From: Brevundimonas sp. EYE_349
GTDB lineage: Bacteria; Pseudomonadota; Alphaproteobacteria; Caulobacterales; Caulobacteraceae
DNA length: 64,000 bases
Reading direction: 5' to 3'
Assembly: GCF_023147505.1 (NCBI RefSeq)
Contig: NZ_JAHXPB010000002.1
Location: 310,001-374,000 of the forward strand
Positions within the stretch are counted from its first letter, which is position 1, and every line of letters begins with the position of its first letter. Made by a program: the position numbers and the translations under genes. Positions 9,733 to 16,983 of this stretch are shown here, in pieces. Below the pieces are notes generated by a model. It was not told the origin of the DNA. It was given only the letters and a program-made list of their open reading frames with translations, and searched no databases.

Positions 9733-10989
9733 CTAGGTCAGTTTTTGCCCGGTTTTCGGCCCTAACGGCTCTACGTCCGGTCGCAGAGCAGCGGGGTCGA
9801 AGCGGCGCGTCCGGCCCGCCAGACCCAGCACCACGGCCGCCGCGACCGCCGACAGAATCGAGCCGCCGATAACCCCCAGCTTGACCTCGACCTGTTCGGG
9901 GCTGTCGACCGCGCCAGGGAAGGCCAGCACGCCGATGAACAGGCTCATGGTGAAGCCGACGCCGCACAACAGCGACACCCCATAGACCTGCACCCAGCTG
10001 GCGTCCGTCGGACGCGCGCCGATCCGCAGCGTCGAGGCCAGCCAGGCGGCGCCGAACACGCCGATCTGCTTGCCGAGGAACAGGCCTAAAGCGATGGCGA
10101 CGACCAGGGGCGCGAACGCCTGATCCATCGACAGGCCGGCGAAGGAGACGCCCGCCTTGGCGAAGGCGAACAGGGGCAGGACCAGAAAGGCGTTCCACGG
10201 ATGCAGGTCGTGGATGGCCTCTTTGAGCGGGCTCCGGCCGTCCTCGGCGCGGGCCCTGATCGGCACGATCATGGCGAAGGCCACGGCGGTCAGGGAGGTG
10301 CTGAGGCCAGACAGCACCGTCAGATACCAGACCAGGGCGAACCCCACGCCCCAGAAGGGCGCGGGTAGTCGCATGCTGTGCGCGGCGACGGCGCCCGCGA
10401 TCAGGGCGGCGGCGGCCCATAGCAACGGAATCCAGTTCGTCCCCTCGCTGAACAGCACCGCGATCAGGGCGATGGCGCCCAGGTCGTCGACGATGGCCAG
10501 GGTCAACAGGAAGACGCGCAGCGACGCCGGCAATCCCTTGCCCACCAAGCCGAAGACAGCCAGGGCGAAGGCGATGTCGGTGGCCAGAGGGATGGGCCAG
10601 CCCGCGTGGGGCGCGCCGATCAGGCCGGACAGCAGCAGATAGACCGCCGCCGGCCCCGCCATGCCGCCCAGGGCCGCCAGCACCGGCGTCGCCAGCTTCT
10701 TGGGATCGCTGAGCTCGCCGCGCACGATCTCGTATTTGATCTCCAGCCCCACCACGAGGAAGAAGATCGCCATCAGACCTTCCTTGATCCAGTCGGAGAG
10801 CGTCTCCTCCAACCGGACCGGTCCGATCTGCAGGACGTGATAAGTCTTCAGCCAGGCGAAATACTCCCCGCCCCAGGGCGAGTTGGCGACCATCAAGGCA
10901 GCGAGGGCCGCCAGCGCCAGGGCCAGGCCGGACGCCGCCTCGGTCTTGAGGAAATCCAGTGTCAGTCTGCGCGCCACGGCGGCCTCCAA
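9733..10989 (-). CDS. nhaA: Na+/H+ antiporter NhaA
   Basis: Inner-membrane sodium/proton antiporter for pH and Na+ homeostasis. It is 418 aa, slightly longer than the E. coli protein because of an extended C-terminus. About twelve hydrophobic segments are present. Family landmarks include GGEYFAWLKTYHV near the N-terminus, DWIKEGLMAIFFLVVGLEIK (TM2), PLATDIAFALAV (holding the conserved Asp-Ile-Ala-Phe) and LAIVDDLGAIALIA, which carries the Asp-Asp pair needed for ion binding. The start is the ATG at 10989; no ribosome site stands out. It is a single gene, with a large repeat-bearing gap upstream and the receptor gene downstream on the same strand. Confidence 0.95.
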   Translation of the reverse strand: MEAAVARRLTLDFLKTEAASGLALALAALAALMVANSPWGGEYFAWLKTYHVLQIGPVRLEETLSDWIKEGLMAIFFLVVGLEIKYEIVRGELSDPKKLATPVLAALGGMAGPAAVYLLLSGLIGAPHAGWPIPLATDIAFALAVFGLVGKGLPASLRVFLLTLAIVDDLGAIALIAVLFSEGTNWIPLLWAAAALIAGAVAAHSMRLPAPFWGVGFALVWYLTVLSGLSTSLTAVAFAMIVPIRARAEDGRSPLKEAIHDLHPWNAFLVLPLFAFAKAGVSFAGLSMDQAFAPLVVAIALGLFLGKQIGVFGAAWLASTLRIGARPTDASWVQVYGVSLLCGVGFTMSLFIGVLAFPGAVDSPEQVEVKLGVIGGSILSAVAAAVVLGLAGRTRRFDPAALRPDVEPLGPKTGQKLT

Positions 10990-11138
10990 AAGGAAGTTTC
11001 GTCGTGACGCCAGGTTATCGACGGGCGTCGGACCGGATTCGCCGCCCGCGAGGGCGCGCCGGCCTGGCCGCGCGAGGCGACCTGATGGCTGGAGGCATTA
11101 TAGATGAATCTGGCTGCGGGACCAATCGCCGGCTTCCT

Positions 11139-11303
11139 TCGTCATTCCGGGCGAAGCGCAGCGAAGACCCGGAACCCAGCGGCGCCGAAGGCGAAACCTA
11201 TCCGCCCCAAGCGCTTCACAGATCGAATCCGCGACAGGTTCGCGCTCACGCGCGCCGCTGGGTCCCCGATCTGCGCCGCAAGCGGCTTGCCGGAGGATGA
11301 CGA
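11139..11303. repeat. Paired inverted REP-like element in a 373-bp gap
   Basis: Two related arms in opposite orientation, 11139-11185 and 11252-11303. Both arms begin TCGTCAT at the outer edge and end ACCCAGCGGCGC at the inner edge; between these anchors they are similar but not identical, with GAAGCGCAGCG-like and AAGCCGCTTGCGG text. The spacer is 66 bp. The whole unit looks like a paired palindromic repeat (REPIN or small MITE) of the kind dispersed in Caulobacterales genomes. The rest of the gap between nhaA and selO (10990-11362) has no gene I can support; short open frames across the repeat are chance. Confidence 0.7.
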
Positions 11304-11362
11304 TATAATAGATCGGCAGGAAGCGGTTGCGCTCCTGCCTTGCGACACGCACCTAGCTCTCC

Positions 11363-12808
11363 ATGCCCGTCTCCTGCGCCTATCGCCCCGAACCACGTTT
11401 CATCGACCTTGGCCCCGACTATTCCGACGCCGTGCGATCGGCGGACTTTCCGCAGACGATCCTGCGGTTCCGCAACGACCGCGCCGCCGCAGAGGTCGGG
11501 CTGGAGGGGCTGAGCGACGCCGAGTGGATCGCCGCCTTCGGCCGGTTCGACCCCCTGCCCGGCCAGCCCGGCCCCATCGCCATGCGCTATCACGGGCATC
11601 AGTTCCGCCACTACAATCCCGACCTGGGCGACGGGCGCGGCTTCCTGGCGGCGCAGATGAGGGAAACGCCTCAAACAGCCGCGCTCCGCGAGCGCGGCGA
11701 TAGGCCAAGATTGATGGACCTGGGGACCAAGGGTTCGGGCCGCACGCCCTGGTCGCGCGACGGAGACGGCCGGCTGACGCTGAAGGGTGGAGTGCGCGAG
11801 GTGCTGGCGGCGGCGATGCTGGAGGCGCTGGGCGCGCCCACCAGCCGCGCCCTGTCGCTGATCGAGACCGGCGAGCCGCTGGAGCGGGGGGACGAGCCGT
11901 CGCCCACGCGATCCGCCGTCCTGGTGCGCCTGTCGCACAGCCATGTGCGGTTCGGCACATTCCAGCGCGCCGCCTATCTGAACCGGCCCGACCAGATCGA
12001 GGGGCTGATCGAACACGTCCGCAGCCTTTATCACCCGCATGTCGCGCCGGGCGACGTTCACGGCCTGATGCGCGCCATCGTCGACGCCTCGGCCCGGCTG
12101 ACGGCGCGCTGGATCGCGGCCGGGTTCGTGCATGGGGTGTTGAACACCGACAATCTGAACGTCACGGGCGAAAGCTTCGACTATGGCCCCTGGCGGTTCC
12201 TGCCCGCGTATCAGCCCAGCTTCACCGCCGCCTATTTCGACCATGGCGGCCTCTACGCCTTCGCCCGCCAGCCCGAGGCCGTGTTCTGGAACCTGACGCA
12301 GTTGGCCAGCTGCCTCGCGGTCGTTTCCGATCCCAAGATCCTGGCCGACGCCCTGAACGGCTTCGGCCCGGCCTATATCCGCGAACTGCGCGCCGCCTTC
12401 CTGATGCGGCTCGGGGTCCAGAGTTTGGGCGAGGCGGCGGATCAGCGTCTGGTGGACGCGACCCTGGCCCTTCTGCGCGAAGGCGGCGAGGCGATGCGGT
12501 GGGAGCCGCTGTTCTTTGACTGGTTCGGCGGCTTCGCCTCCTCGGCCCGCGCCCTGTCCGGTCCCCGCGCGAAACTGTATCAGGGCGAGGCCTTCGACGC
12601 CTTCCGCTTCGCCTTGATGGAGCACGAGCCCGACCGGATCGAGCGGCTGGAGCATCCGATGTTCGCCGCGCGCGAACCGGAGGAGATGCTGATCGACGAG
12701 GTTGAAACCCTGTGGGCCGCCATCGCCGCCGACGACGACTGGGCGCCGTTCCAGGCCAAACTGGCCCGGCTGGAGGCGGCCCGCGTCGCTTGGGGCTTCA
12801 CCTCCTGA
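11363..12808 (+). CDS. selO: SelO/YdiU family protein adenylyltransferase (pseudokinase fold)
   Basis: SelO transfers AMP from ATP to Ser, Thr or Tyr of target proteins, linked to redox stress. The 481-aa length fits the shorter SelO subfamily. Visible motifs are YHGHQFRHYNPDLGDGRG (about 76-93), the nucleotide-binding loop DLGTKGSGRTPWSR (119-132), LTLKGGVREVL, VRLSHSHVRFGTFQ, GFVHGVLNTDNLNVTG (catalytic-loop counterpart) and the metal-binding DYGPWRFLP. Oddity: about 16 residues (101-116, ETPQTAALRERGDRPR) between AAQMR and LMDLG are encoded by a palindromic repeat (11671-11704) inserted in frame, just before the nucleotide loop. The start is the ATG at 11363. It is a lone gene. Whether the insertion affects activity is unknown. 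Confidence 0.92.
   Translation: MPVSCAYRPEPRFIDLGPDYSDAVRSADFPQTILRFRNDRAAAEVGLEGLSDAEWIAAFGRFDPLPGQPGPIAMRYHGHQFRHYNPDLGDGRGFLAAQMRETPQTAALRERGDRPRLMDLGTKGSGRTPWSRDGDGRLTLKGGVREVLAAAMLEALGAPTSRALSLIETGEPLERGDEPSPTRSAVLVRLSHSHVRFGTFQRAAYLNRPDQIEGLIEHVRSLYHPHVAPGDVHGLMRAIVDASARLTARWIAAGFVHGVLNTDNLNVTGESFDYGPWRFLPAYQPSFTAAYFDHGGLYAFARQPEAVFWNLTQLASCLAVVSDPKILADALNGFGPAYIRELRAAFLMRLGVQSLGEAADQRLVDATLALLREGGEAMRWEPLFFDWFGGFASSARALSGPRAKLYQGEAFDAFRFALMEHEPDRIERLEHPMFAAREPEEMLIDEVETLWAAIAADDDWAPFQAKLARLEAARVAWGFTS
11671..11704 (+). repeat. 34-bp hairpin repeat, copy 1, in frame inside selO
   Basis: The core matches 31 of 34 bases with a second copy at 47913-47946 (minus strand). It contains the hairpin CCGCGCT-CCGCG-AGCGCGG. 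Two of the three differences between copies are the facing T and A of the stem, which become A and T in the other copy, so the stem is preserved by a compensatory change. In selO it is read as part of an extra loop; another frame reads NSRAPRARR then TAG, as in SURF1. Confidence 0.75.
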
Positions 12809-12838
12809 CGCCGAACCTTACGAAAGCTTCATCTCGTT

Positions 12839-12883
12839 TATCGATAATTTTCTTGCCCGTTTATCGATAAATCCATATCGATA
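12839..12883. promoter_or_regulatory. Three TATCGATA palindromes upstream of DUF2975/HTH pair
   Basis: The 8-bp palindrome TATCGATA occurs at 12839-12846, 12862-12869 and 12876-12883, in an AT-rich stretch that is otherwise rare in this genome. The last copy ends 47 bp before the DUF2975 start. Spacings are 23 and 14 bp. Likely operator for the HTH protein encoded by the second gene of the pair. Confidence 0.6.
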
Positions 12884-12930
12884 GTCACCAAGGCGGTCGC
12901 GGAGGGCGACCCGATGGGAAGGCTTTCGCA

Positions 12931-13452
12931 ATGAAATTGATCGGCAAATACTCCATCGCCAGCGCGCTGCGTTGGCTCCTCGGCGTCGCAAACGTCTTCG
13001 TCGTGATCGGCGGCGTTCTGACGCTGATCCTGTTCGCCTTCGCCCTGGCGGACCCTAGCCTGGGCGCCGGCCTGCTGGACGGGATGGAGGGCCGACCGGC
13101 GGATCCGAGCCACATCCTGCACTGGAGCGGCGCCTTGGTCTTTCTCGGCGGCGCCCTGGCGTGCGGCTTCACCTGGTGGATCATAAATCGACTGCGGCGC
13201 ATCCTGTTGTCGGTGAACCAGGGCGACGCCTTCGAGTTCGCCAACGTCAAACGGCTTCAGGCGGTCGGTCTGGGATTGATCGGTCTTCAGCTGGTCAATC
13301 TGGCCCTCGTCGTGGCCGCCACCCTGGGCGAAGGCGCGCTGAACCGCAGCCTGAACCTGGGCGCCTGGCTGGGCATTCTGGTGGTCTTCATCCTCGCCGA
13401 GGTGTTTCGCCAGGGCGCGGCCATGCGCGACGAACAGCTGACCACGGTCTGA
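12931..13452 (+). CDS. DUF2975 family membrane protein
   Basis: 173-aa integral membrane protein with four predicted segments (residues about 15-40, 65-88, 108-132 and 143-160) and a short polar loop ending ...DEQLTTV. The pattern matches the DUF2975 family, whose members are nearly always followed by a small Cro/CI-type regulator, as here (9 bp gap). Function is unknown. The text LSVNQGDAFEFANVKRLQAVG, after the second membrane segment, is the most conserved-looking part, typical of DUF2975. The start is the ATG at 12931. Three TATCGATA palindromes upstream suggest local control by the partner regulator. Confidence 0.85.
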   Translation: MKLIGKYSIASALRWLLGVANVFVVIGGVLTLILFAFALADPSLGAGLLDGMEGRPADPSHILHWSGALVFLGGALACGFTWWIINRLRRILLSVNQGDAFEFANVKRLQAVGLGLIGLQLVNLALVVAATLGEGALNRSLNLGAWLGILVVFILAEVFRQGAAMRDEQLTTV

Positions 13453-13461
13453 GGGCGCGCC

Positions 13462-13677
13462 ATGATCATGATCCAACTGGACCGGCTGTTGCTGGACCGC
13501 CGGATGTCGCTGACCGAACTGTCCGACCGGGTGGGGGTGACGATGGCCAATCTGTCCATCCTGAAGACTGGCAAGGCCCGCGCCGTCCGATTCTCCACCC
13601 TGGACGCCCTGTGCCGCGAACTGGATTGCCAGCCGGGCGACCTGATCGTCCAGACGCCGGGGCCGCAGCCGGAATAG
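13462..13677 (+). CDS. Small Cro/CI-type helix-turn-helix regulator (YozG-like)
   Basis: 71-aa DNA-binding protein that is almost all HTH: LDRLLLDRRMSLTELSDRVG, MANLSILKTGKARAVRFSTL and DALCRELDCQPGDLIVQ. This is the YozG/Xre-like group that regularly accompanies DUF2975 membrane proteins. It starts 9 bp after the DUF2975 stop, so the pair is co-transcribed; a second ATG two codons in could also serve. It probably acts at the TATCGATA cluster upstream of the operon. Its signal may come from the membrane partner, but this is inference. Confidence 0.88.
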   Translation: MIMIQLDRLLLDRRMSLTELSDRVGVTMANLSILKTGKARAVRFSTLDALCRELDCQPGDLIVQTPGPQPE

Positions 13678-13758
13678 GCCCGATCCGTAATCCGAATGAT
13701 CGACGAGGCGCGGAAACATCTTTCCGCGCCTCAACGGTTTGGGGGGCTGTAACACAAA

Positions 13759-13800
13759 GTCATCAGCTGATGTCATCAGCTGATGTCATCGCCGGATGAC
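13759..13800. repeat. Tandem 13-bp palindromic repeats upstream of doxX
   Basis: GTCATCAGCTGAT occurs twice in tandem (13759-13771, 13772-13784), followed by a related palindrome GTCATCGCCGGATGAC (13785-13800). Each 13-mer holds the perfect palindrome ATCAGCTGAT. The array lies 85 bp before the doxX ATG and looks like a multi-site operator for an unidentified regulator. Confidence 0.6.
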
Positions 13801-13885
13801 AAATATCGAAAGCGCCGCTATATCCCTCTTGCGAACGGCGCCGACCAATCCGATATCGCGGCTGTTACGAATTAGGCCTTGCCCC

Positions 13886-14302
13886 ATGACCACGACGACA
13901 TTCCCCGCCCCTCAGTCCCGCAACCGCGCCGCCTATCGCAACATCGCCCTTTAGACGCTGCAGGGCTGGATCGCGATGTTCTTCATCGCGGCAGGCTACG
14001 CCAAGCTGACCGAGCCGATGACCAATCTGATCAATCTGATGGGCTGGCCCGCCGTCGCGCCCGAGAACATGGTGCGCGGCCTGGGCGTGGTCGAGATCGT
14101 TCTGGCCATGGGCGTGCTGAGCCCCCTGATCTCCTGGCGCGTCGGCCGCCCGCTGCTGCTGACCGCCGCGACCGGCCTGGTCGTGTTGGAGACGGCCATG
14201 CTGGCCGTCCACGCCGTCAATCAAGACATCGCCCTGGCGGCGGTCAACGCCGTCCTTCTGGCCTTTACGGTTCCGGTGCTGCTGGGTCGCCGCCGAGCCT
14301 GA
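13886..14302 (+). pseudogene. DoxX-like membrane protein gene with an in-frame stop at codon 23
   Basis: The natural frame starts at the ATG at 13886 (MTTTTFPAPQSRNRAAYRNI) but meets TAG at 13952-13954, just before TM1, then continues without interruption as a four-helix DoxX-type protein (FFIAAGYAKLTEPM, GLGVVEIVLAMGVL, LLTAATGLVVLETAML, AVNAVLLAFTVPVLLG). The expected residue at the stop is probably Gln (CAG to TAG, one change), giving ALQTLQGW. An internal ATG at 13976 could restart translation but would remove part of TM1 and has no ribosome site. DoxX proteins are small membrane proteins linked to quinone or thiosulfate redox chemistry. Either a recent nonsense mutation or a base-call error. 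Confidence 0.75.
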
Positions 14303-14424
14303 CGCGCCGACCAGTTCGAGCGCCGGACGTTCTCCCCCCTCCATCCGGCGTCTCGCGCCCGGAACCGTTCCCCCGGTTCCGGGCTTTTTCTTTGCCGAAA
14401 GCGCGCCGTCGAAAAAGCTTACCC

Positions 14425-14464
14425 TTACGTGCGCGTAAACTCTTCCCTTTACGTGCGGGTAAAG
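14425..14464. promoter_or_regulatory. Two MerR-type operator palindromes upstream of merR/acyl-CoA dehydrogenase operon
   Basis: TTACGTGCGCGTAA (14425-14438) and CTTTACGTGCGGGTAAAG (14447-14464) share TTACGTGCGSGTAA, with centres 24 bp apart, 13 bp before the MerR start. The sequence resembles the TTTACGTnnACGTAAA-type site of the LiuR group of MerR regulators, which control branched-chain amino-acid and fatty-acid catabolism. Confidence 0.65.
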
Positions 14465-14477
14465 TTATGGTCGGCCC

Positions 14478-14957
14478 ATGGCCACAGCCGACGACCACAG
14501 AACCTATTCCATTCGCCAGCTGTGTCGCGAGTTCGGCGCCACGGCCCGGGCCCTTCGTTTCTATGAGGACAAGGGCCTTCTGACCCCTGCGCGCAAGGGT
14601 CAGACGCGGGTCTATGATTCCCGCGACCGCGCACGGCTGAAACTGATCCTGAGGGGACGCCGCATCGGCTTCACCCTGCAGGAGATCCAGGACATGATGG
14701 ATCTCTATGATCAGAAGGACCACAACGTCCATCAGATGGCGGTGGCCCTGGTGCGGCACCGCGCCCAGATCGCCGCGCTGAAACAGCAGCTTGAAGACAT
14801 CGAAGGCGCGATCGAGACGGCGGAAACCGCCTGCGCCTGGATGGAATCCAAGCTTTCAGAACACCGCCCGGACCTGCTGCCGGGCGCCGAGGACTACGAG
14901 AAACTGCTCCAGTCCCGCCTCAACCACGACCATCACCCCTTCAAAGCAAGAGCTTGA
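14478..14957 (+). CDS. MerR-family transcriptional regulator of acyl-CoA catabolism (LiuR-like)
   Basis: 159-aa regulator with an N-terminal MerR winged HTH (YSIRQLCREFGATARALRFY, residues about 10-29, then EDKGLLTPARKGQTRVYDSR) and a coiled-coil dimerisation helix (about 85-125). It lacks the Cys motifs of metal-sensing MerR proteins, so an acyl-CoA or similar ligand is more likely. It starts at the ATG at 14478 with no clear ribosome site, is preceded by two matching palindromes, and is followed 3 bp later by an acyl-CoA dehydrogenase gene. Context and operator shape suggest a LiuR-like repressor of its own operon. Confidence 0.85.
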   Translation: MATADDHRTYSIRQLCREFGATARALRFYEDKGLLTPARKGQTRVYDSRDRARLKLILRGRRIGFTLQEIQDMMDLYDQKDHNVHQMAVALVRHRAQIAALKQQLEDIEGAIETAETACAWMESKLSEHRPDLLPGAEDYEKLLQSRLNHDHHPFKARA

Positions 14958-14960
14958 TCC

Positions 14961-16745
14961 ATGGCCTATAAGTCGCCCGTCCGTGACTTCACCTTCATCC
15001 TCAACGAAGTGCTGGAGATCGACCGCTACACCAATCAGCCGGGGTTCCAGGACGTGTCGTCGGATCTGGTCGGCCAGATCCTGGAGGAAGGCGCCAAGTT
15101 CGCCGACGAGGTGATCGCCCCGATCAACAATCCCGGCGACAAGGAAGGCTGTCACTGGGCCGAGGGCGGCGTGGTCACCGGACCCAAGGGCTGGAAGGAA
15201 GCCTACAAGGCGATGTCGGAAGCCGGCTGGATGGCCCTGGCCGCCGACCCGGCGTATGGCGGCCAGGGCATGCCCAGCGTAGTGGCCTCGGCCTTCGGCC
15301 AGATGACAGCGGGCGCATCGGCCGCCTTCTCGATGTATCCGGGCCTGACGTCTTCCGCCTATGCCGGCATTCACGCCAGCGCCTCGGACGAGATCAAGAC
15401 CAAATATCTGCCCAATATGGTGTCCGGCGAATGGTCCGGCACCATGAACCTGACCGAGCCGCAGTGCGGCACCGACCTGGGCATGGTCCGCACCAAGGCC
15501 GTCCGCAACGACGACGGCAGTTTCTCGATCACCGGCCAGAAAATCTGGATTTCGGCGGGCGAGCACGACTTCTCGGACAATATCATCCACACGGTGCTGG
15601 CGCGCATCGAGGGCGCGGCTCCGGGCATCAAGGGTCTGTCGCTGTTCGTGGTGCCGAAATATCTGGTCAACGAGGACGGCTCGCTGGGCGAACGCAACAC
15701 GCTGCAATGCGTGGGGCTGGAAGAGAAGATGGGCATCCACGGCAACGCCACCTGCGTCATGCAGTATGAGGGCGCCAAGGGCTGGCTGCTGGGTGAAGAA
15801 GGCCGCGGCATGAACAATATGTTCGTGGTCATGAACGAGGCCCGCCTGGGCACCGGCCTGCAGGGCCTGGCCATCGGCACGGCCGCCTATCAGGCCGCCG
15901 TCGAGTTCGCCAAGGACCGCCTGCAGGGCCGTTCGCTGACCGGACCGAAGAACCCGGACGGGCCAGCCGACCCCATCATCGTCCATCCCGACGTGCGCCG
16001 GATGCTGCTGGAGGCACGGGCCTTCGTCGAGGGCGGCCAGGCCTTCATCCTGTGGACCGCGCTTCACGCCGACCTGGAGAAGTCCGAGGACGAGGCCGTG
16101 GCGACCAAGGCCAAGGACTACATGGGTCTGCTGACGCCGGTGCTGAAGGCCTATCTGACCGACAAGGGCTTCCATGTCGCCTCGCTGGCGATGCAGGTCC
16201 ACGGCGGTTCGGGCTATACCGAACACTTCCCCGCCTCGCAGTATCTGCGCGACGCCCGCATCACCATGATCTATGAAGGCGCCAACGGCATTCAGGCCCT
16301 GGACCTGGTGGGCCGCAAGCTGCCCGCCAACGGCGGCCGCGCCATCATGACCTGGTTCGGCGAGATCGACGCCTTCGTCGCCGAGAACAGCGGCAATGAA
16401 GCCATCAAACCCTTCGTCGACGGCCTGGCCGACGCCAAGGCCAAGCTGCAGGAGGGGACCATGTGGCTGATGCAGAACGGCATGGCCAACCCGGACAACG
16501 CCGGCGCCGCCTCGACCGACTATCTGAACGTCTTCGGCCTGACGGCCCTGGCCTATATGTGGGCGCAGATGGCCAAGGTCGCGCAAGCCCAGGTCGAGGC
16601 CGGTTCGACCGACCCCTACTATGCGACCAAGCTGCAAACCGGCCGCTACTTCGTCGAGCGCATCCTGCCCGACGCGGAAAGCCACCTGAAGAAGCTGAAG
16701 ACGGGCGCCGACGTGCTGATGGCCATGCCGGCCGAGGCGTTCTGA
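14961..16745 (+). CDS. Acyl-CoA dehydrogenase, long form with C-terminal extension (AcdA/DmdC-like)
   Basis: FAD enzyme that introduces the alpha-beta double bond into acyl-CoA and passes electrons to ETF. The 594-aa length and N-terminus ([20 protein letters not shown]) place it in the long subfamily with an extra C-terminal domain, which includes 3-methylmercaptopropionyl-CoA dehydrogenase. Landmarks are [19 protein letters not shown] (FAD/substrate site), [12 protein letters not shown], and the catalytic base in [12 protein letters not shown] (about residue 440). It lies 3 bp after the MerR gene and 5 bp before a zinc-ribbon gene, then a second acyl-CoA dehydrogenase. Substrate chain length cannot be fixed from sequence. 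Confidence 0.92.
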   Translation: MAYKSPVRDFTFILNEVLEIDRYTNQPGFQDVSSDLVGQILEEGAKFADEVIAPINNPGDKEGCHWAEGGVVTGPKGWKEAYKAMSEAGWMALAADPAYGGQGMPSVVASAFGQMTAGASAAFSMYPGLTSSAYAGIHASASDEIKTKYLPNMVSGEWSGTMNLTEPQCGTDLGMVRTKAVRNDDGSFSITGQKIWISAGEHDFSDNIIHTVLARIEGAAPGIKGLSLFVVPKYLVNEDGSLGERNTLQCVGLEEKMGIHGNATCVMQYEGAKGWLLGEEGRGMNNMFVVMNEARLGTGLQGLAIGTAAYQAAVEFAKDRLQGRSLTGPKNPDGPADPIIVHPDVRRMLLEARAFVEGGQAFILWTALHADLEKSEDEAVATKAKDYMGLLTPVLKAYLTDKGFHVASLAMQVHGGSGYTEHFPASQYLRDARITMIYEGANGIQALDLVGRKLPANGGRAIMTWFGEIDAFVAENSGNEAIKPFVDGLADAKAKLQEGTMWLMQNGMANPDNAGAASTDYLNVFGLTALAYMWAQMAKVAQAQVEAGSTDPYYATKLQTGRYFVERILPDAESHLKKLKTGADVLMAMPAEAF

Positions 16746-16750
16746 GAACG

Positions 16751-16966
16751 GTGACGGCCTGTCCTGTTTGCAAATGGGAGCTGGATTTCGAACCGATGCA
16801 ATCGTTCGAAATCTGCCCCTGTTGCGGGACGCACTTTGGTTATGACGACGCAAAGGCGACACACGCCGAGCTTCGTCGGAAATGGATTGCGACCGGCCTT
16901 CGCTGGTGGTCGAAATCCATACCAAGACCTAACGGTTGGGACGCAGAAGCCCAACTGAAATCATAG
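16751..16966 (+). CDS. Small CPxC/CPCC zinc-ribbon protein
   Basis: 71-aa protein from a GTG at 16751, six bases past the preceding stop. Two cysteine knuckles, CPVC (residues 4-7) and CPCC (about 23-26), are followed by GTHFGYDD and a basic, Trp-rich C-terminus (RWWSKSIPRPNGWD). This matches a widespread family of small cysteine-rich CPCC proteins of unknown function, some encoded near toxins as probable immunity or scaffold proteins. Here it sits between two acyl-CoA dehydrogenase genes and in the same direction, so co-transcription is likely. It may be a mobile insertion into the operon; no role in fatty-acid oxidation is established. Confidence 0.8.
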   Translation: MTACPVCKWELDFEPMQSFEICPCCGTHFGYDDAKATHAELRRKWIATGLRWWSKSIPRPNGWDAEAQLKS

Positions 16967-16983
16967 CGACAAGGGACGAAACG

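Noticed and set aside
9727..9741. CTGAC-GCTAG-GTCAG palindrome at the nhaA stop, like the XRE operator
   Set aside because: Arms of only 5 bp, no promoter next to it; most likely chance or a weak hairpin.
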